In this document: piece after piece, positions 53,347 through 62,008 of the stretch
How positions within the stretch are numbered: position 1 is the first letter of the stretch
Layout: every line of letters starts with the position of its first letter
NCBI GenBank assembly: GCA_028825115.1
Contig: JAPKAV010000001.1
Coordinates: 62,001-126,000 of the forward strand
DNA: 64,000 bases
Source: Candidatus Nanopelagicales bacterium
GTDB lineage: Bacteria > Actinomycetota > Actinomycetes > S36-B12
Direction: 5' to 3'
Position numbers and translations under genes: made by a program
Notes under the pieces: model-generated
The model's input: the letters and a program-made list of their open reading frames with translations, nothing else
What the model was told of the DNA's origin: nothing
Database searches by the model: none

Positions 53347-54579
53347 TTAGTCAAGGATGTGAACGTCCGGAACGTGAGTAATCCATCGGCCACCAGCGTC
53401 CTCGAATGCCTTGTTATGTTGTCGTAACTCCTTTTCATGATTCCAGGCGGCAAGGAAGGCATATTCAGGTGGGTGGCTACGGAAGTGTTCCTCCGCGAAG
53501 ATCGGGATGTGAACACCGGGGCTGAACTTCCCTTGCTTTAGCGGGGTGTTGTCGCAGATGTAGTCAATCAGATCAGGACCTATACCGGCGTAGTTGTAGA
53601 TCGTCGTGCTTTTGGACGTAGCGCCGTATGCAGCAATCGTCTTTCTTTGACTACGCAACTGTTGCATCTTGCTGCGCAACCTCTCGCCGGATTCCCTCAC
53701 CCGGAGTGCGAATTGAATGAAGGTTTCTGTTTTGTCAAGGCCCTGAGCAAGCTCCTGATCGAGGATAACTTGGACCGTCGGCGAGATGGCGCGCCGACCA
53801 GACTTTGCAAGTGTGTAGCGCATTGAACCACCGTGGGTTAATTGTGGTTGAAGATCGATTAACTCCATCCCGACGGCACTGAAGATGCTCTGCACGGAAA
53901 GTGCCGAGAACAGGAAGACGTGCTCGTCGTAGATCTGGTCGTAGGAGGTTAATCGAATAATGTCCCCCAAATAGGGGTCCTCAAAAATGAGGACGCCGTC
54001 CTCTTTGAGCAGGAGCGAGATTCCTTGAGCAAGTTCATTAATACCTGGGATGTGGCACATGACGTTGGCTGCGGAGATCACATCTGCCTGTCCATGCTCG
54101 TCGCGGATACGACGGGAGAGATTAGTGTCAAAGAACTCTCGAGTGACGGTAATTCCCTGCGACTCAGCCACATCGGCCACGGCTCCTGAGGGCTCAACGC
54201 CCAAATGCGGAATACCCTTCTGGGCGAAGTGTGAGAGAAATATTCCATCGTTTGACCCCAATTCAACGATGAAGGATGAGTCATCCGTGATGAACCCTTT
54301 CCCAATGACGTCACTGGCAAAATCAGCAAAGTGCTGCTTCATGTGTCGGGACGTCCCTGAAAAAAAGGCGTAGTCCTGATGGAACATCCGCTCAGGGGCA
54401 GGCTGCTCCATTAACTGAAAAAGTCGACTAGCCTCAGAGAATCCACACTGTAGAGAGAAAAAGTACTCGTCGGAGAACTCGTCTGGGAGCAGGAAACCGT
54501 TGCCCAACGGTTGCTGTCCTAAGTCCAGCACAACTTCGAGAGGAGATCCACTCAATCGGCAGGCGGAGGTACGAGTCAC
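53347..54579 (-). CDS. C-methyltransferase-family protein with degenerate zinc site
   Basis: 410 aa from GTG 54579, fixed by AAAGGA 7 nt upstream; the frame continues to 54642 without support. Same family as 5436-6749: VVLDLGQQPLGNGFLLPDE near 17, SFIVELGSNDGIFLSHFAQK near 93 (SAM motif I), YDEHVFLFSALSVQSIF near 210, YGATSKSTTIYNY near 325 and FSPGVHIPIFAEEHFRSHPP near 365. The zinc cysteines are partly lost: CRLSG instead of CxxC and QCGFSEASRLF instead of CxxCG. The SAM site is intact, so it may have another structure or substrate. Confidence 0.82.
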   Translation of the reverse strand: MTRTSACRLSGSPLEVVLDLGQQPLGNGFLLPDEFSDEYFFSLQCGFSEASRLFQLMEQPAPERMFHQDYAFFSGTSRHMKQHFADFASDVIGKGFITDDSSFIVELGSNDGIFLSHFAQKGIPHLGVEPSGAVADVAESQGITVTREFFDTNLSRRIRDEHGQADVISAANVMCHIPGINELAQGISLLLKEDGVLIFEDPYLGDIIRLTSYDQIYDEHVFLFSALSVQSIFSAVGMELIDLQPQLTHGGSMRYTLAKSGRRAISPTVQVILDQELAQGLDKTETFIQFALRVRESGERLRSKMQQLRSQRKTIAAYGATSKSTTIYNYAGIGPDLIDYICDNTPLKQGKFSPGVHIPIFAEEHFRSHPPEYAFLAAWNHEKELRQHNKAFEDAGGRWITHVPDVHILD

Positions 54580-54692
54580 AAAGTTCCTTTCGTCTGGCGA
54601 AACACAGCACGAGTTCGTTAGATTCTTTCTCGGATACGCCACCTTAGCAGTGAATGGGAATGTAAGTCACGAGAAACTTTCGATGTACGATG

Positions 54693-54698
54693 TAGAGT
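54693..54698 (+). promoter_or_regulatory. -10 box TAGAGT of leaderless promoter
   Basis: TAGAGT ends exactly 6 nt before ATG 54705. Confidence 0.5.
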
Positions 54699-54704
54699 GC
54701 TGCC

Positions 54705-55658
54705 ATGGCTTCTACCGAAAATTCACCAGATGGCAGATCTGCACTTTGGGCTGACATCGCTCCTAAAATTTCCTTGGCGGCATCCTCACTGCAAAACTTT
54801 AGGTCTGAGAGTGGAGTGAATTCTCGTCTGGCTCATTGGGCCCCTGCAGAAAAATCGCTTCGATGGTTTAAATCGTTCGTTCAGTTGGCAGCGGCCACGA
54901 CGCCTGGACGGGAGATAAAGATTCTGCAAATGCTCGGGGACACGAACCTTGGAGAACCAGTCACGGCAACGATTGAGTTTCCACATACAGAAAGCATGCC
55001 GACATCAGAGCGCCAATATCTCGAAGTAAATCTAGATTATCTCTACGCTGCAGAGGAGACAGCATTTATCGAAACAGCCCTACAAATTGAGTCGATCAGT
55101 ACGGTCGTCGAATTAGGGGGCGGATTTGGACGGACGGCTCATACTGTACTACGAACGCATCCAACAATATCCCATTACGTAATTGTCGACTTATCTGAAA
55201 CACTCAACCTTAGTTCGAAATATCTCAAGCAGGTACTTCCTGAAAAGGATTTTGCCAAGTTAAAGTTCATGACTCCTGACGCGATGTCGGTTATCGATCA
55301 CACCTTTGACCTTTTGATTCAGATCGATGGTTTCCAGGAGATGGATAGTGAGGTCATAGATATTTATTACGCCAACCTGATCCCTCGCTGCACATGGCTC
55401 TACATGTCGAATCCTGTAGGAAAGTACCTGCCTGAGACGGCGGGCTTGAGTGGTGCTAGTCCTGAATTGATTGAGACCGTCATGACACTCGGCCGGTCTC
55501 AATTATTAGTCGATCCATGGGATGAAAAAACCCTAGAGCCAGCTCGCCCCAAACACGTCGACGCTTATCACCCGGATGGTTTTAGACTTTTAACCTCCAG
55601 ACCTAGCCGGCTCAGATCTTTCTACCAGAACGTGATTTACGAGTCAACCAGAATTTGA
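54705..55658 (+). CDS. Putative sugar O-methyltransferase
   Basis: 317 aa. SISTVVELGGGFGRTAHTVL near 133-152 is SAM motif I of the putative sugar O-methyltransferase family, followed by HYVIVDLSETLNLSSKYL near 163, HTFDLLIQIDGFQEMDSEVI near 200 and LIPRCTWLYMSNPVGKY near 227. A monocistronic unit with its own TAGAGT promoter box; it is divergent from the C-methyltransferase gene and convergent with the SDR at 55700. Acceptor sugar unknown. Confidence 0.75.
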   Translation: MASTENSPDGRSALWADIAPKISLAASSLQNFRSESGVNSRLAHWAPAEKSLRWFKSFVQLAAATTPGREIKILQMLGDTNLGEPVTATIEFPHTESMPTSERQYLEVNLDYLYAAEETAFIETALQIESISTVVELGGGFGRTAHTVLRTHPTISHYVIVDLSETLNLSSKYLKQVLPEKDFAKLKFMTPDAMSVIDHTFDLLIQIDGFQEMDSEVIDIYYANLIPRCTWLYMSNPVGKYLPETAGLSGASPELIETVMTLGRSQLLVDPWDEKTLEPARPKHVDAYHPDGFRLLTSRPSRLRSFYQNVIYESTRI

Positions 55659-55699
55659 GATCAACAAACTTTCCAGATTTAGAAACTAGGACTCAACCA

Positions 55700-56632
55700 T
55701 TAATCCCGCAGCACCATTAGCCCTCTCAACAACTTGAGTGTGTTAAAGACCTCGCGTTGGAGGTTTCCTTCGAACGAGAAACCAAGGCTTTTTGCTTTCT
55801 CTACGCTCGTTCGGAACGAAAGGTTATTCATTACGGGGCTGTCAACCATACGCACATCTGTCGTACAGCCGAATTCCGAAATTGCAGTGAGGACATCACG
55901 AACGGTTGCGTTACACGTGACCGCATTGACGATCTCTCCAGGATAGATGTGTTCTAAAACGGTTTTACTGAGCGCAGCCGTAGCGTCTTCAAGAGCCAGG
56001 TACGGACGGAGTTGGTCCATTGCGGTTGACCAGACTTCGATGGGCTGCCCACAAGCGGCTTGCCAGCAAAATTTGTTAACTGCTGTGTGAAATCGCATAC
56101 CAGGAGAAGCCCCAAAAATGGTGCCCAGTCGAAAGACAGCCGATTTTGTTTCGCGCGTCGCATCCAGAACGTATGCCTCCTCCTGTAACTTGCATAGCGC
56201 GTAGGGGCTGGTCGGAACCAAGTCTGAACATCTTTCATCAACTGTGGCATCTGTGCTTGTATAAACGCTGGTTGTAGAAACAAAAACAAGCGGAGTTTTG
56301 GTTGCCTCACATGTATCCGCAATGTGTTTTGTGATTCGCAAGTTGTTATCAAATAGCCAGTTCGGGTTGGAAACGCTGGCTAAAGGATCAGTGATGCCGG
56401 CAAGATGGATTACCGCATCCACAGATTCCGACAAAGTAACCGATAATTCTTGGGCAACGTCACCCTGTAAGAGCGTGTACTTAACCCCTGGAGGTAGATT
56501 GAATAGGCTTCCAAATTTGTGGGTGGATAAGTCGTCAATGAGTACAATCTCGTGGCATGCATCAATTAAAGTTGGGTTTCTGATCAGTTCGGATCCAATA
56601 TGTCCCAGAGCACCTGTAACAACGATTCTCAC
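55700..56632 (-). CDS. NAD(P)-dependent SDR epimerase/dehydratase
   Basis: 310 aa extended SDR: RIVVTGALGHIGSELIRN at the start, VDAVIHLAGITDPLASVSNP near 72, VFVSTTSVYTSTDATVDERC near 112, catalytic SPYALCKLQEEAYV near 138, FRLGTIFGASPGMRFHTAVN near 165 and AMDQLRPYLALEDATAAL near 208. It resembles UDP-glucose 4-epimerase-like enzymes of surface-sugar loci. Stand-alone on the minus strand; GTG 56632 has a TAATAT one base upstream, which does not fit the usual spacing. Confidence 0.78.
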   Translation of the reverse strand: MRIVVTGALGHIGSELIRNPTLIDACHEIVLIDDLSTHKFGSLFNLPPGVKYTLLQGDVAQELSVTLSESVDAVIHLAGITDPLASVSNPNWLFDNNLRITKHIADTCEATKTPLVFVSTTSVYTSTDATVDERCSDLVPTSPYALCKLQEEAYVLDATRETKSAVFRLGTIFGASPGMRFHTAVNKFCWQAACGQPIEVWSTAMDQLRPYLALEDATAALSKTVLEHIYPGEIVNAVTCNATVRDVLTAISEFGCTTDVRMVDSPVMNNLSFRTSVEKAKSLGFSFEGNLQREVFNTLKLLRGLMVLRD

Positions 56633-57164
56633 AATATTAATCCCGTCAGCGATTAGAAGTTACTTGCGCTACTTTGAGCATTATCGCTCACCTCACCAAA
56701 CGTTGGCGCACAGGACTCTCTCGAGGTTGGAACTGTCCTAGGGCGCTTGGAAAGAATCTAGATCGACTATTTCTACGGTCAGCACCGTCATGTAGTACCG
56801 CACGACCCGTCAAGCACCGTCAAAACTCGGTTAATAAGTATTCTAAGATAAACTATAAGACACGAAGTTTCTGCCAGTTACAATTCAACCTAACTCTTAC
56901 ACAAGAGGCAACCGCCGCCCAAAAAGAAAATGAACAGGACCCAACCCAGAGAAAGTTTTTTATCAGGTGTCAATCTTGGGCTCTGATAAAAGGCTAAGTT
57001 CATGCCGCGTGCCTACGCTTAGCAGGTCCCAAAGTACCGTTTCAATGATTCAAGCAGGTAAAACGGTGAAGAAGACTGCGTGTGATTTGACGTGAGTTGC
57101 GCGGTCCTCGATCGCCAGGCCGTACGCCCAAAATTGGTGAGCCTCATGTTCGACCAGCGCGAAG
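56633..57164. other. Gene-free stretch with a possible transposase C-terminal remnant
   Basis: No intact gene. At 56648-56720 (plus) the frame IRSYLRYFEHYRSPHQTLAH resembles the Y..Y...RPHQ.L..R end of IS481/IS3-type integrases, suggesting another insertion-sequence scar. The rest shows nothing recognisable. Confidence 0.35.
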
Positions 57165-58109
57165 TTACGATTTGTAATTCGCGATTTTGAAATAGGTATC
57201 CATGTTCTTGACATGTTCTTCAATGGAACAAAGTTGCGAGTGTTCCTCGTTAAGGAAAGCTTCCATTTGGCGGAAAAAGCCCGGCTTGAAGTCAACGTCA
57301 AGTGAATCATCAAGATCAACTTCCTCCACATCAAATGAACCATGGCGCATCACGTTAAGCTTCTCCATGGGGCGAAGAATCAATCTGTGATTCACGGTCA
57401 TAATTTCAATTCCCCAACGGCCGGGGGCTTCCCAATCAGACAGGTAGGAAAACAAAGCCCCTGAATCAAGTGTCCCTGCTCCAGCGAACCGTGATGAGGT
57501 TTGATGCCCGGTCGGCGCACCGCTAGACCATGATCGCCAATCCGTTGGATGCCCGCATAGATGGAAGACTAGATCGACCACGTGTGTGGAATTGGCCACG
57601 AACCACCTTTGCCGAACCTCTTCGGGGTAAGAATCAGATTGCAGTAGCTTCTTGGGCTCGTTGAACTCAAAAAAAACACTGGTGACACCGCCGTCAACTT
57701 TTATAATCTGACTCAGCTCCCATGTCGATTCGTAGAAGCGCCTGTTGTAGGCAATCCACACGAGACATCCACTCGCCACTGCGGACTCCCTGATATCTTT
57801 CAGCGCCTCGATAGACAAAGACCCGGGCTTTTCAATAAGAAGATGCTGCACGCCGACTTTGATTAGTGAAAGGGCCGCATCTGCAAGGTCCGTTATAGGT
57901 ATTGCTAGCACAGCAACCTGAGGGGGAATTTTATTTTCGAGAGCGTTTGCCAGGCCACCCGTTTCGACCGGTATTCCAGTCGTCTTGGTGAACTCGTGAG
58001 CGGACCGCTCTCCGAGCCCGATTACAGTGAAATCTACGCTGAGTGCAGCCATGGCTCTCGCATGTTCGACAGCGATTAAACCTGCGCCAATAAGCCAAAT
58101 ATTATTCAT
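57165..58109 (-). CDS. Gfo/Idh/MocA-family oxidoreductase
   Basis: 314 aa. NIWLIGAGLIAVEHARAMAA is the N-terminal NAD(P) motif, VLAIPITDLADAALSLIKVG near 70 and HLLIEKPGSLSIEALKDI near 92 contain the diagnostic EKP, and AYNRRFYESTWELSQII near 120 is the catalytic-region N-R-R-F. The family oxidises or reduces sugar carbons such as C3 of UDP-sugars. The ATG overlaps the stop of the next upstream Gfo/Idh gene by one base, so the two may act together. Confidence 0.82.
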   Translation of the reverse strand: MNNIWLIGAGLIAVEHARAMAALSVDFTVIGLGERSAHEFTKTTGIPVETGGLANALENKIPPQVAVLAIPITDLADAALSLIKVGVQHLLIEKPGSLSIEALKDIRESAVASGCLVWIAYNRRFYESTWELSQIIKVDGGVTSVFFEFNEPKKLLQSDSYPEEVRQRWFVANSTHVVDLVFHLCGHPTDWRSWSSGAPTGHQTSSRFAGAGTLDSGALFSYLSDWEAPGRWGIEIMTVNHRLILRPMEKLNVMRHGSFDVEEVDLDDSLDVDFKPGFFRQMEAFLNEEHSQLCSIEEHVKNMDTYFKIANYKS

Positions 58110-59098
58110 TACGTAATCCTGACAGTCTGCGAAAAGTTGAGATGGAATCTTCGTTGGTAGGCTAGTAACTTATTCAAATACGTTGCGTGATCTTCTTGGA
58201 CATCTCGAAATGTTGGAAGCCTGCATTGGCCTGTTTCCAATATTTCTCCCACAAGGTCGGACGTCAGTTCACTTTGGTGCCAATATTTCCCTTGCAGGTC
58301 CTCTTTGAGTAACGATCCCTCTACAGTGCCCGCTCCCTCATCAATCACTACATCACCAAGTGAGGATCGAATACTTATCTTGAGTGGACAGAGGGGCTCA
58401 TTTTCCGCTACCGGCCTAGATTCCATGACGAGTTTGCTACCTTTAGAGTAATGACACGTCAATGTACCCGTGAATTCCAAGTATCCCGATCGTTTTGAGT
58501 TTTGCCACTCACGCTCGACCAGGGAGCAATCTAAGTCAACTAAATGTTCGTCTGTCAACCACCGGGCGAGATCGATATAATGGCTGCTATTCGAAGCTAA
58601 GTTCCACTGTGTTCCTTCAACTATTATTTCCATGCGACCGACCGTATGAAGTTTAGTTTTTAATTGCTGATAATGCGGAAACAACCGAAAAGAGTGGTTA
58701 ACCCAGCACTCTTTACCCAATTGAGCTATCTGCGCTAGGCCTTCTAAATCCTCGAGTCGAGTTGTGAGTAACTTCTCAAGGATCAAGTAGTCGAAAGTCT
58801 TTCCATTGAGAAAAACATCGAGGCTCTCGTATCTAACGTCCGCGGTCGTTGCACTGATAACGAGGCTTAAATGATCTGGCGATTTATGGGAATTAGTGGA
58901 GAATTTCACAGAATGGTGGCCAGTGTTTATTCCGTAAATTTTTCTCCATGAGTCAAATTGTGACTCGGAATTGATCGCAGGGTCCTGAAGCCAGATATCT
59001 AATGGTTCAGTTCCGGTCAGCAGGCCCTGTACGTAGCGCGATCCCAATTGACCGACGCCTAAAACCGCGATTTGTGGAGCTGCTTGCTTGGGCTTCAC
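58109..59098 (-). CDS. Gfo/Idh/MocA-family oxidoreductase (divergent)
   Basis: 329 aa from GTG 59098, because GAGGAG at 59108-59113 is correctly spaced for it and too close to TTG 59107. IAVLGVGQLGSRYVQGLL is the NAD-binding loop; DYLILEKLLTTRLEDLEGL near 105 has EKL where EKP is usual; CWVNHSFRLFPHYQQLK near 133 replaces NRRF. Found beside acylneuraminate and legionaminate genes, such proteins may act on nonulosonates or their precursors, though this is context only. Coupled to the next gene by a TAATG overlap. Confidence 0.78.
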   Translation of the reverse strand: MKPKQAAPQIAVLGVGQLGSRYVQGLLTGTEPLDIWLQDPAINSESQFDSWRKIYGINTGHHSVKFSTNSHKSPDHLSLVISATTADVRYESLDVFLNGKTFDYLILEKLLTTRLEDLEGLAQIAQLGKECWVNHSFRLFPHYQQLKTKLHTVGRMEIIVEGTQWNLASNSSHYIDLARWLTDEHLVDLDCSLVEREWQNSKRSGYLEFTGTLTCHYSKGSKLVMESRPVAENEPLCPLKISIRSSLGDVVIDEGAGTVEGSLLKEDLQGKYWHQSELTSDLVGEILETGQCRLPTFRDVQEDHATYLNKLLAYQRRFHLNFSQTVRIT

Positions 59099-59399
59099 AA
59101 CCAGCAACTCCTCTGTAAAGCTAAGTCTTTATCGGTCAGGGATCCAGCGCTAAGAGTAACAAGTCTCGTGTGCAAGGTCAGTGGCCGCCAGAAGTGCGTC
59201 GAGAAAGGGTCTTAATCAATTGGGTTCTCACTCAACGAGTCTGAGTTAAGGAGGCTCATTTTTAAGTTTTGTTATGCGCCCACTGGCCTCAACTCACACT
59301 GACACGTAGAGTTTAGGTGAGATTTTGCTACCAAATTCAAAAGAATAAAGTCATTTGACTAGGCTCTGTCGTAACGTTGTAACTAACACTGGAGCTTGT
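59099..59399. other. Intergenic region between divergent units
   Basis: Holds the ribosome site GAGGAG (59108-59113, minus) and, on the plus strand, TAGGCT at 59360-59365 inside TTGACTAGGCTCT. That -10 would give a leader of about 30 nt ending in GGAG before GTG 59400. Confidence 0.4.
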
Positions 59400-60449
59400 G
59401 TGACCTTGCTAGTGACCTTCAATGCCGATTCGGCTTCAATTAGAGACGCCATGGCGGCCATCGCATGTGGCACAGCAAGCGCTGCTTTCGCAGTGACTAC
59501 TGATGGTTTACTAATTGGTGTAGTCACCGATGGAGATATTCGTCGGGCGTTGCTTGATGGGGCGGCGCTGTCTGACCCAGTAAAACCCTTCATTGGAAGC
59601 ACCCCCATTGTGGCAAAAGCGACAGATTCGAGAGCCACGGTCCTCGACATGATGCAAGCGAGGGCCATCTCACAAGTTCCAATTGTGAACGATGCGGGCC
59701 AACTAGTCGCGGTTCACCTTTTGCGAGAGCTACTGGGTCGGATTGATCGGCCAAACATGGCACTGATCCTTGCAGGCGGGAAAGGAACCCGGCTTCTGCC
59801 GGTTACCAATGCAATCCCAAAACCGATGGTCCCGGTGGCTGGGAAGCCAATTTTAGAACGGCTTGTTAACCATCTATCGGGCTTTGGCATAAGCCAGATC
59901 GTTATTTCAGTAGGTCACTTGGGGGAAGTGATCGAGGGCCACTTTGGCGACGGTTCCCAGTTTGGATGCGAGATCACTTACTTGCGGGAAGACCCAGTCA
60001 ACCCCTTGGGAACAGGAGGGCCTTTGGGGAGTCTCTCGAGGCTGTTCCCTGAACTCTCGGAGCCCGCGCTTGTCTTGAATGGTGACCTAGTGACACAGTT
60101 TGATGTGGCAGCGTTACTCGATCACCACGAGCAGGCAGGCTCGGTAGCGACGGTGGGCGCATTCACTTACACCCACGAGGTTCCCTACGGTGTGCTCCAA
60201 TTAAATAATGTCGGCTATGTTGAATCGATCGTAGAGAAGCCGCTGCGGCAAGAACTTGTCAGTGGTGGAATTTACGTGTTCGATCCCAGTGTCTTACGCA
60301 AAGTGCCAACGGACGCCTTTTTTCCGATGACCCAGGTTCTCACCGACTGCATCGATGGTGGAGACAAAGTCTCGGTTTGGTCGCTTAATGAGGACTGGAT
60401 TGATGTCGGCCGCCCGCAAGACTTGGCAAAGGCACGAGGTCTTGATTGA
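59400..60449 (+). CDS. CBS-domain sugar nucleotidyltransferase (PtmE-like)
   Basis: 349 aa from GTG 59400, supported by GGAG 5 nt upstream; the frame extends to TTG 59355. Residues 10-115 form paired CBS domains (GVVTDGDIRRALLDGAALSD, ISQVPIVNDAGQLVAVHLL); residues 120-349 a nucleotidyltransferase with LILAGGKGTRLLPVTNAIPK, PMVPVAGKPILERLVNHL, LVLNGDLVTQF near 222 and EDWIDVGRPQDL at the end. This architecture matches PtmE, the glucosamine-1-phosphate guanylyltransferase that starts the GDP-linked legionaminic acid route. The convergent leg operon ends 12 bp away. Confidence 0.85.
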   Translation: MTLLVTFNADSASIRDAMAAIACGTASAAFAVTTDGLLIGVVTDGDIRRALLDGAALSDPVKPFIGSTPIVAKATDSRATVLDMMQARAISQVPIVNDAGQLVAVHLLRELLGRIDRPNMALILAGGKGTRLLPVTNAIPKPMVPVAGKPILERLVNHLSGFGISQIVISVGHLGEVIEGHFGDGSQFGCEITYLREDPVNPLGTGGPLGSLSRLFPELSEPALVLNGDLVTQFDVAALLDHHEQAGSVATVGAFTYTHEVPYGVLQLNNVGYVESIVEKPLRQELVSGGIYVFDPSVLRKVPTDAFFPMTQVLTDCIDGGDKVSVWSLNEDWIDVGRPQDLAKARGLD

Positions 60450-60461
60450 GAAACCCTGGCG

Positions 60462-61130
60462 CTAGTGCCTTTCTTTCAGCAGCATGAACGCCTCTGCGGC
60501 CGAAAAGCCTGACGCGGCTCCGCGCACCTGCCCTAATGCTCGAACAGCCTTTTCACTGCGCGGGAATGGAAACTTCCCGAGTTCTGATTTATAGAAGTTT
60601 ATAATCCTAATTTTATCTTCCAGCCATTCTGAAATATCGATGAACACGTTCGGGTCAAAAGCATTATTCCGACCAATCGACGAGTCAGTTTCGGAGAGTG
60701 TTTCGTACGCGAGAACCCTTTTGACAGCTGGATAGCGAAACCACTTTGTGCATGCGGCAACCGCGTCGAAAACAATTCGGTGGTCGGTGTGCGCATCTCC
60801 CCAAAAAGGTACAAGGACTTCCTCTGGTTGAAAATCCTGCATGATCTGGGAAATAGCAGCGACTAGTTCACCCATCGGGACGGTATCTAGCCGCGTCGTT
60901 GGGTAATTCAAGAACCAGGCGTGCTCAGTGTTGATGCCCAAGGCTAAACGGACGTTTTCAATTTCTAACCCACGGGCTTTTTTTCTTTCCCGATCTGATT
61001 TATCTGAAGATGTCAACGCAGTCACCACGAGCCAGCCCACTGTCCCGCCTTCTGATTGGCGCCTCAAGAGTGTGCCGCCGGGACCAATTATCTCATCATC
61101 TGGATGCGGGGCGACAACTAAGGTTTTCAT
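60462..61130 (-). CDS. PIG-L-family N-deacetylase
   Basis: 222 aa zinc-dependent LmbE/PIG-L deacetylase. TLVVAPHPDDEIIGPGGTLL at the N-terminus holds the H-x-D-D site, and VPFWGDAHTDHRIVFDAV near 108-125 the third histidine (HTDH). All metal ligands are present. It overlaps the formyltransferase gene by 4 bp and lies in the leg operon, so the pair probably exchanges an N-acetyl for an N-formyl group on a nonulosonate or its precursor. Substrate inferred. Confidence 0.87.
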   Translation of the reverse strand: MKTLVVAPHPDDEIIGPGGTLLRRQSEGGTVGWLVVTALTSSDKSDRERKKARGLEIENVRLALGINTEHAWFLNYPTTRLDTVPMGELVAAISQIMQDFQPEEVLVPFWGDAHTDHRIVFDAVAACTKWFRYPAVKRVLAYETLSETDSSIGRNNAFDPNVFIDISEWLEDKIRIINFYKSELGKFPFPRSEKAVRALGQVRGAASGFSAAEAFMLLKERH

Positions 61131-62008
61131 AAGTAATCCCCAATCCTAAGCCCTACGAGAGGACCAATATCCAATAGTTTAATCGCTCCGGTTCCAGTCT
61201 TAATAGTCAAACTTTGAGGACCTATCTCAACAACTGTTCCTGGCTCCAAATTAGATTGATGATTCTTAACTAACTCTGACCGAAAGACCTTCACTTGTTC
61301 ACCTTGGTGCTCAAAATGGGCACCAAGATAGGGGTGGGTTAGTGCCCGGACAAGATTATGAATCGAAGTATTTGACATGCGCCAATCTATCCGACCATCT
61401 TCAATGGTTCGTTTGCGCCAGTAGTTTGCCTTGGTTGGGTCCTGAGTTTCCCGAAGCAGGTTTCCGTGAATTAATTTTGGAATGATCTCTTGGATCTGGG
61501 ATACGGCAGTTGAGGTGATTTTGTCGTAGAGAGTCCCTGCCCCGTCTTCTTCACCGATGCTAACTGACTTTTGGGAAACGATGTCTCCGGAATCTGCACC
61601 ATTATCCATAAAGAAGAAAGTTGATGCCGTGTCGGTTAAGCCAAGAGCCAATGCCCAGATGAGCGGGTGGCGACCTCTGTTGGCTGGCAACGCCGCTGGG
61701 TGATATCCAAGTACGCCCAAGGGCGGAATCCTTAACAGGCCCGCACTCAATAGTTGAGACCAGCCAAAGCAACAGATAAGATCGGGCATCAAGCCAGCGA
61801 TCCATTTTAGGTTTTCAGAATCGTTGATGTCATTGACATGCTTAACGGGAATCCCATTTTCGATGGCGATAGGTCCAAGGTCTAGCTCATCCGAAGCCAT
61901 CTGCCGTGGGCTTTTTGTGCACACGCCTACGATGTCTACGGGTAGGTTAAGGAGCTGTTTTAGCATTATGGCTGAGAATTGCACCCCACCGATTAGGACA
62001 ACCTTCAC
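61127..62008 (-). CDS. Formyltransferase (methionyl-tRNA/ArnA-type fold)
   Basis: 293 aa. The N-terminal formyl_trans_N domain has LICCFGWSQLLSAGLLRIPP near 93, LGYHPAALPANRGRHPLIWA near 117-136 and FFFMDNGADSGDIVSQKSV near 150; the catalytic histidine (HPAALP) and aspartate (DSGDIV) are in place, while the asparagine of the NxH motif appears replaced (GYH). A C-terminal OB-like domain follows from about 215 (TGAIKLLDIGP). Uses 10-formyl-THF. Overlaps its neighbours by 4 bp on each side. N-formyl transfer to an aminosugar is the likely role, not initiator tRNA. Confidence 0.82.
   Translation of the reverse strand: MKVVLIGGVQFSAIMLKQLLNLPVDIVGVCTKSPRQMASDELDLGPIAIENGIPVKHVNDINDSENLKWIAGLMPDLICCFGWSQLLSAGLLRIPPLGVLGYHPAALPANRGRHPLIWALALGLTDTASTFFFMDNGADSGDIVSQKSVSIGEEDGAGTLYDKITSTAVSQIQEIIPKLIHGNLLRETQDPTKANYWRKRTIEDGRIDWRMSNTSIHNLVRALTHPYLGAHFEHQGEQVKVFRSELVKNHQSNLEPGTVVEIGPQSLTIKTGTGAIKLLDIGPLVGLRIGDYL

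Noticed and set aside
56674-56997. 107-codon plus-strand frame
   Set aside because: Basic, low-information sequence without motif; its beginning overlaps a different frame with a transposase-like ending.
57050-57343. 97-codon minus-strand frame overlapping the end of the Gfo/Idh gene
   Set aside because: Most of it is a shadow of the confirmed gene; the part beyond (RNFALVEHEAHQFWAYGLAI) looks protein-like but has no start or family match.
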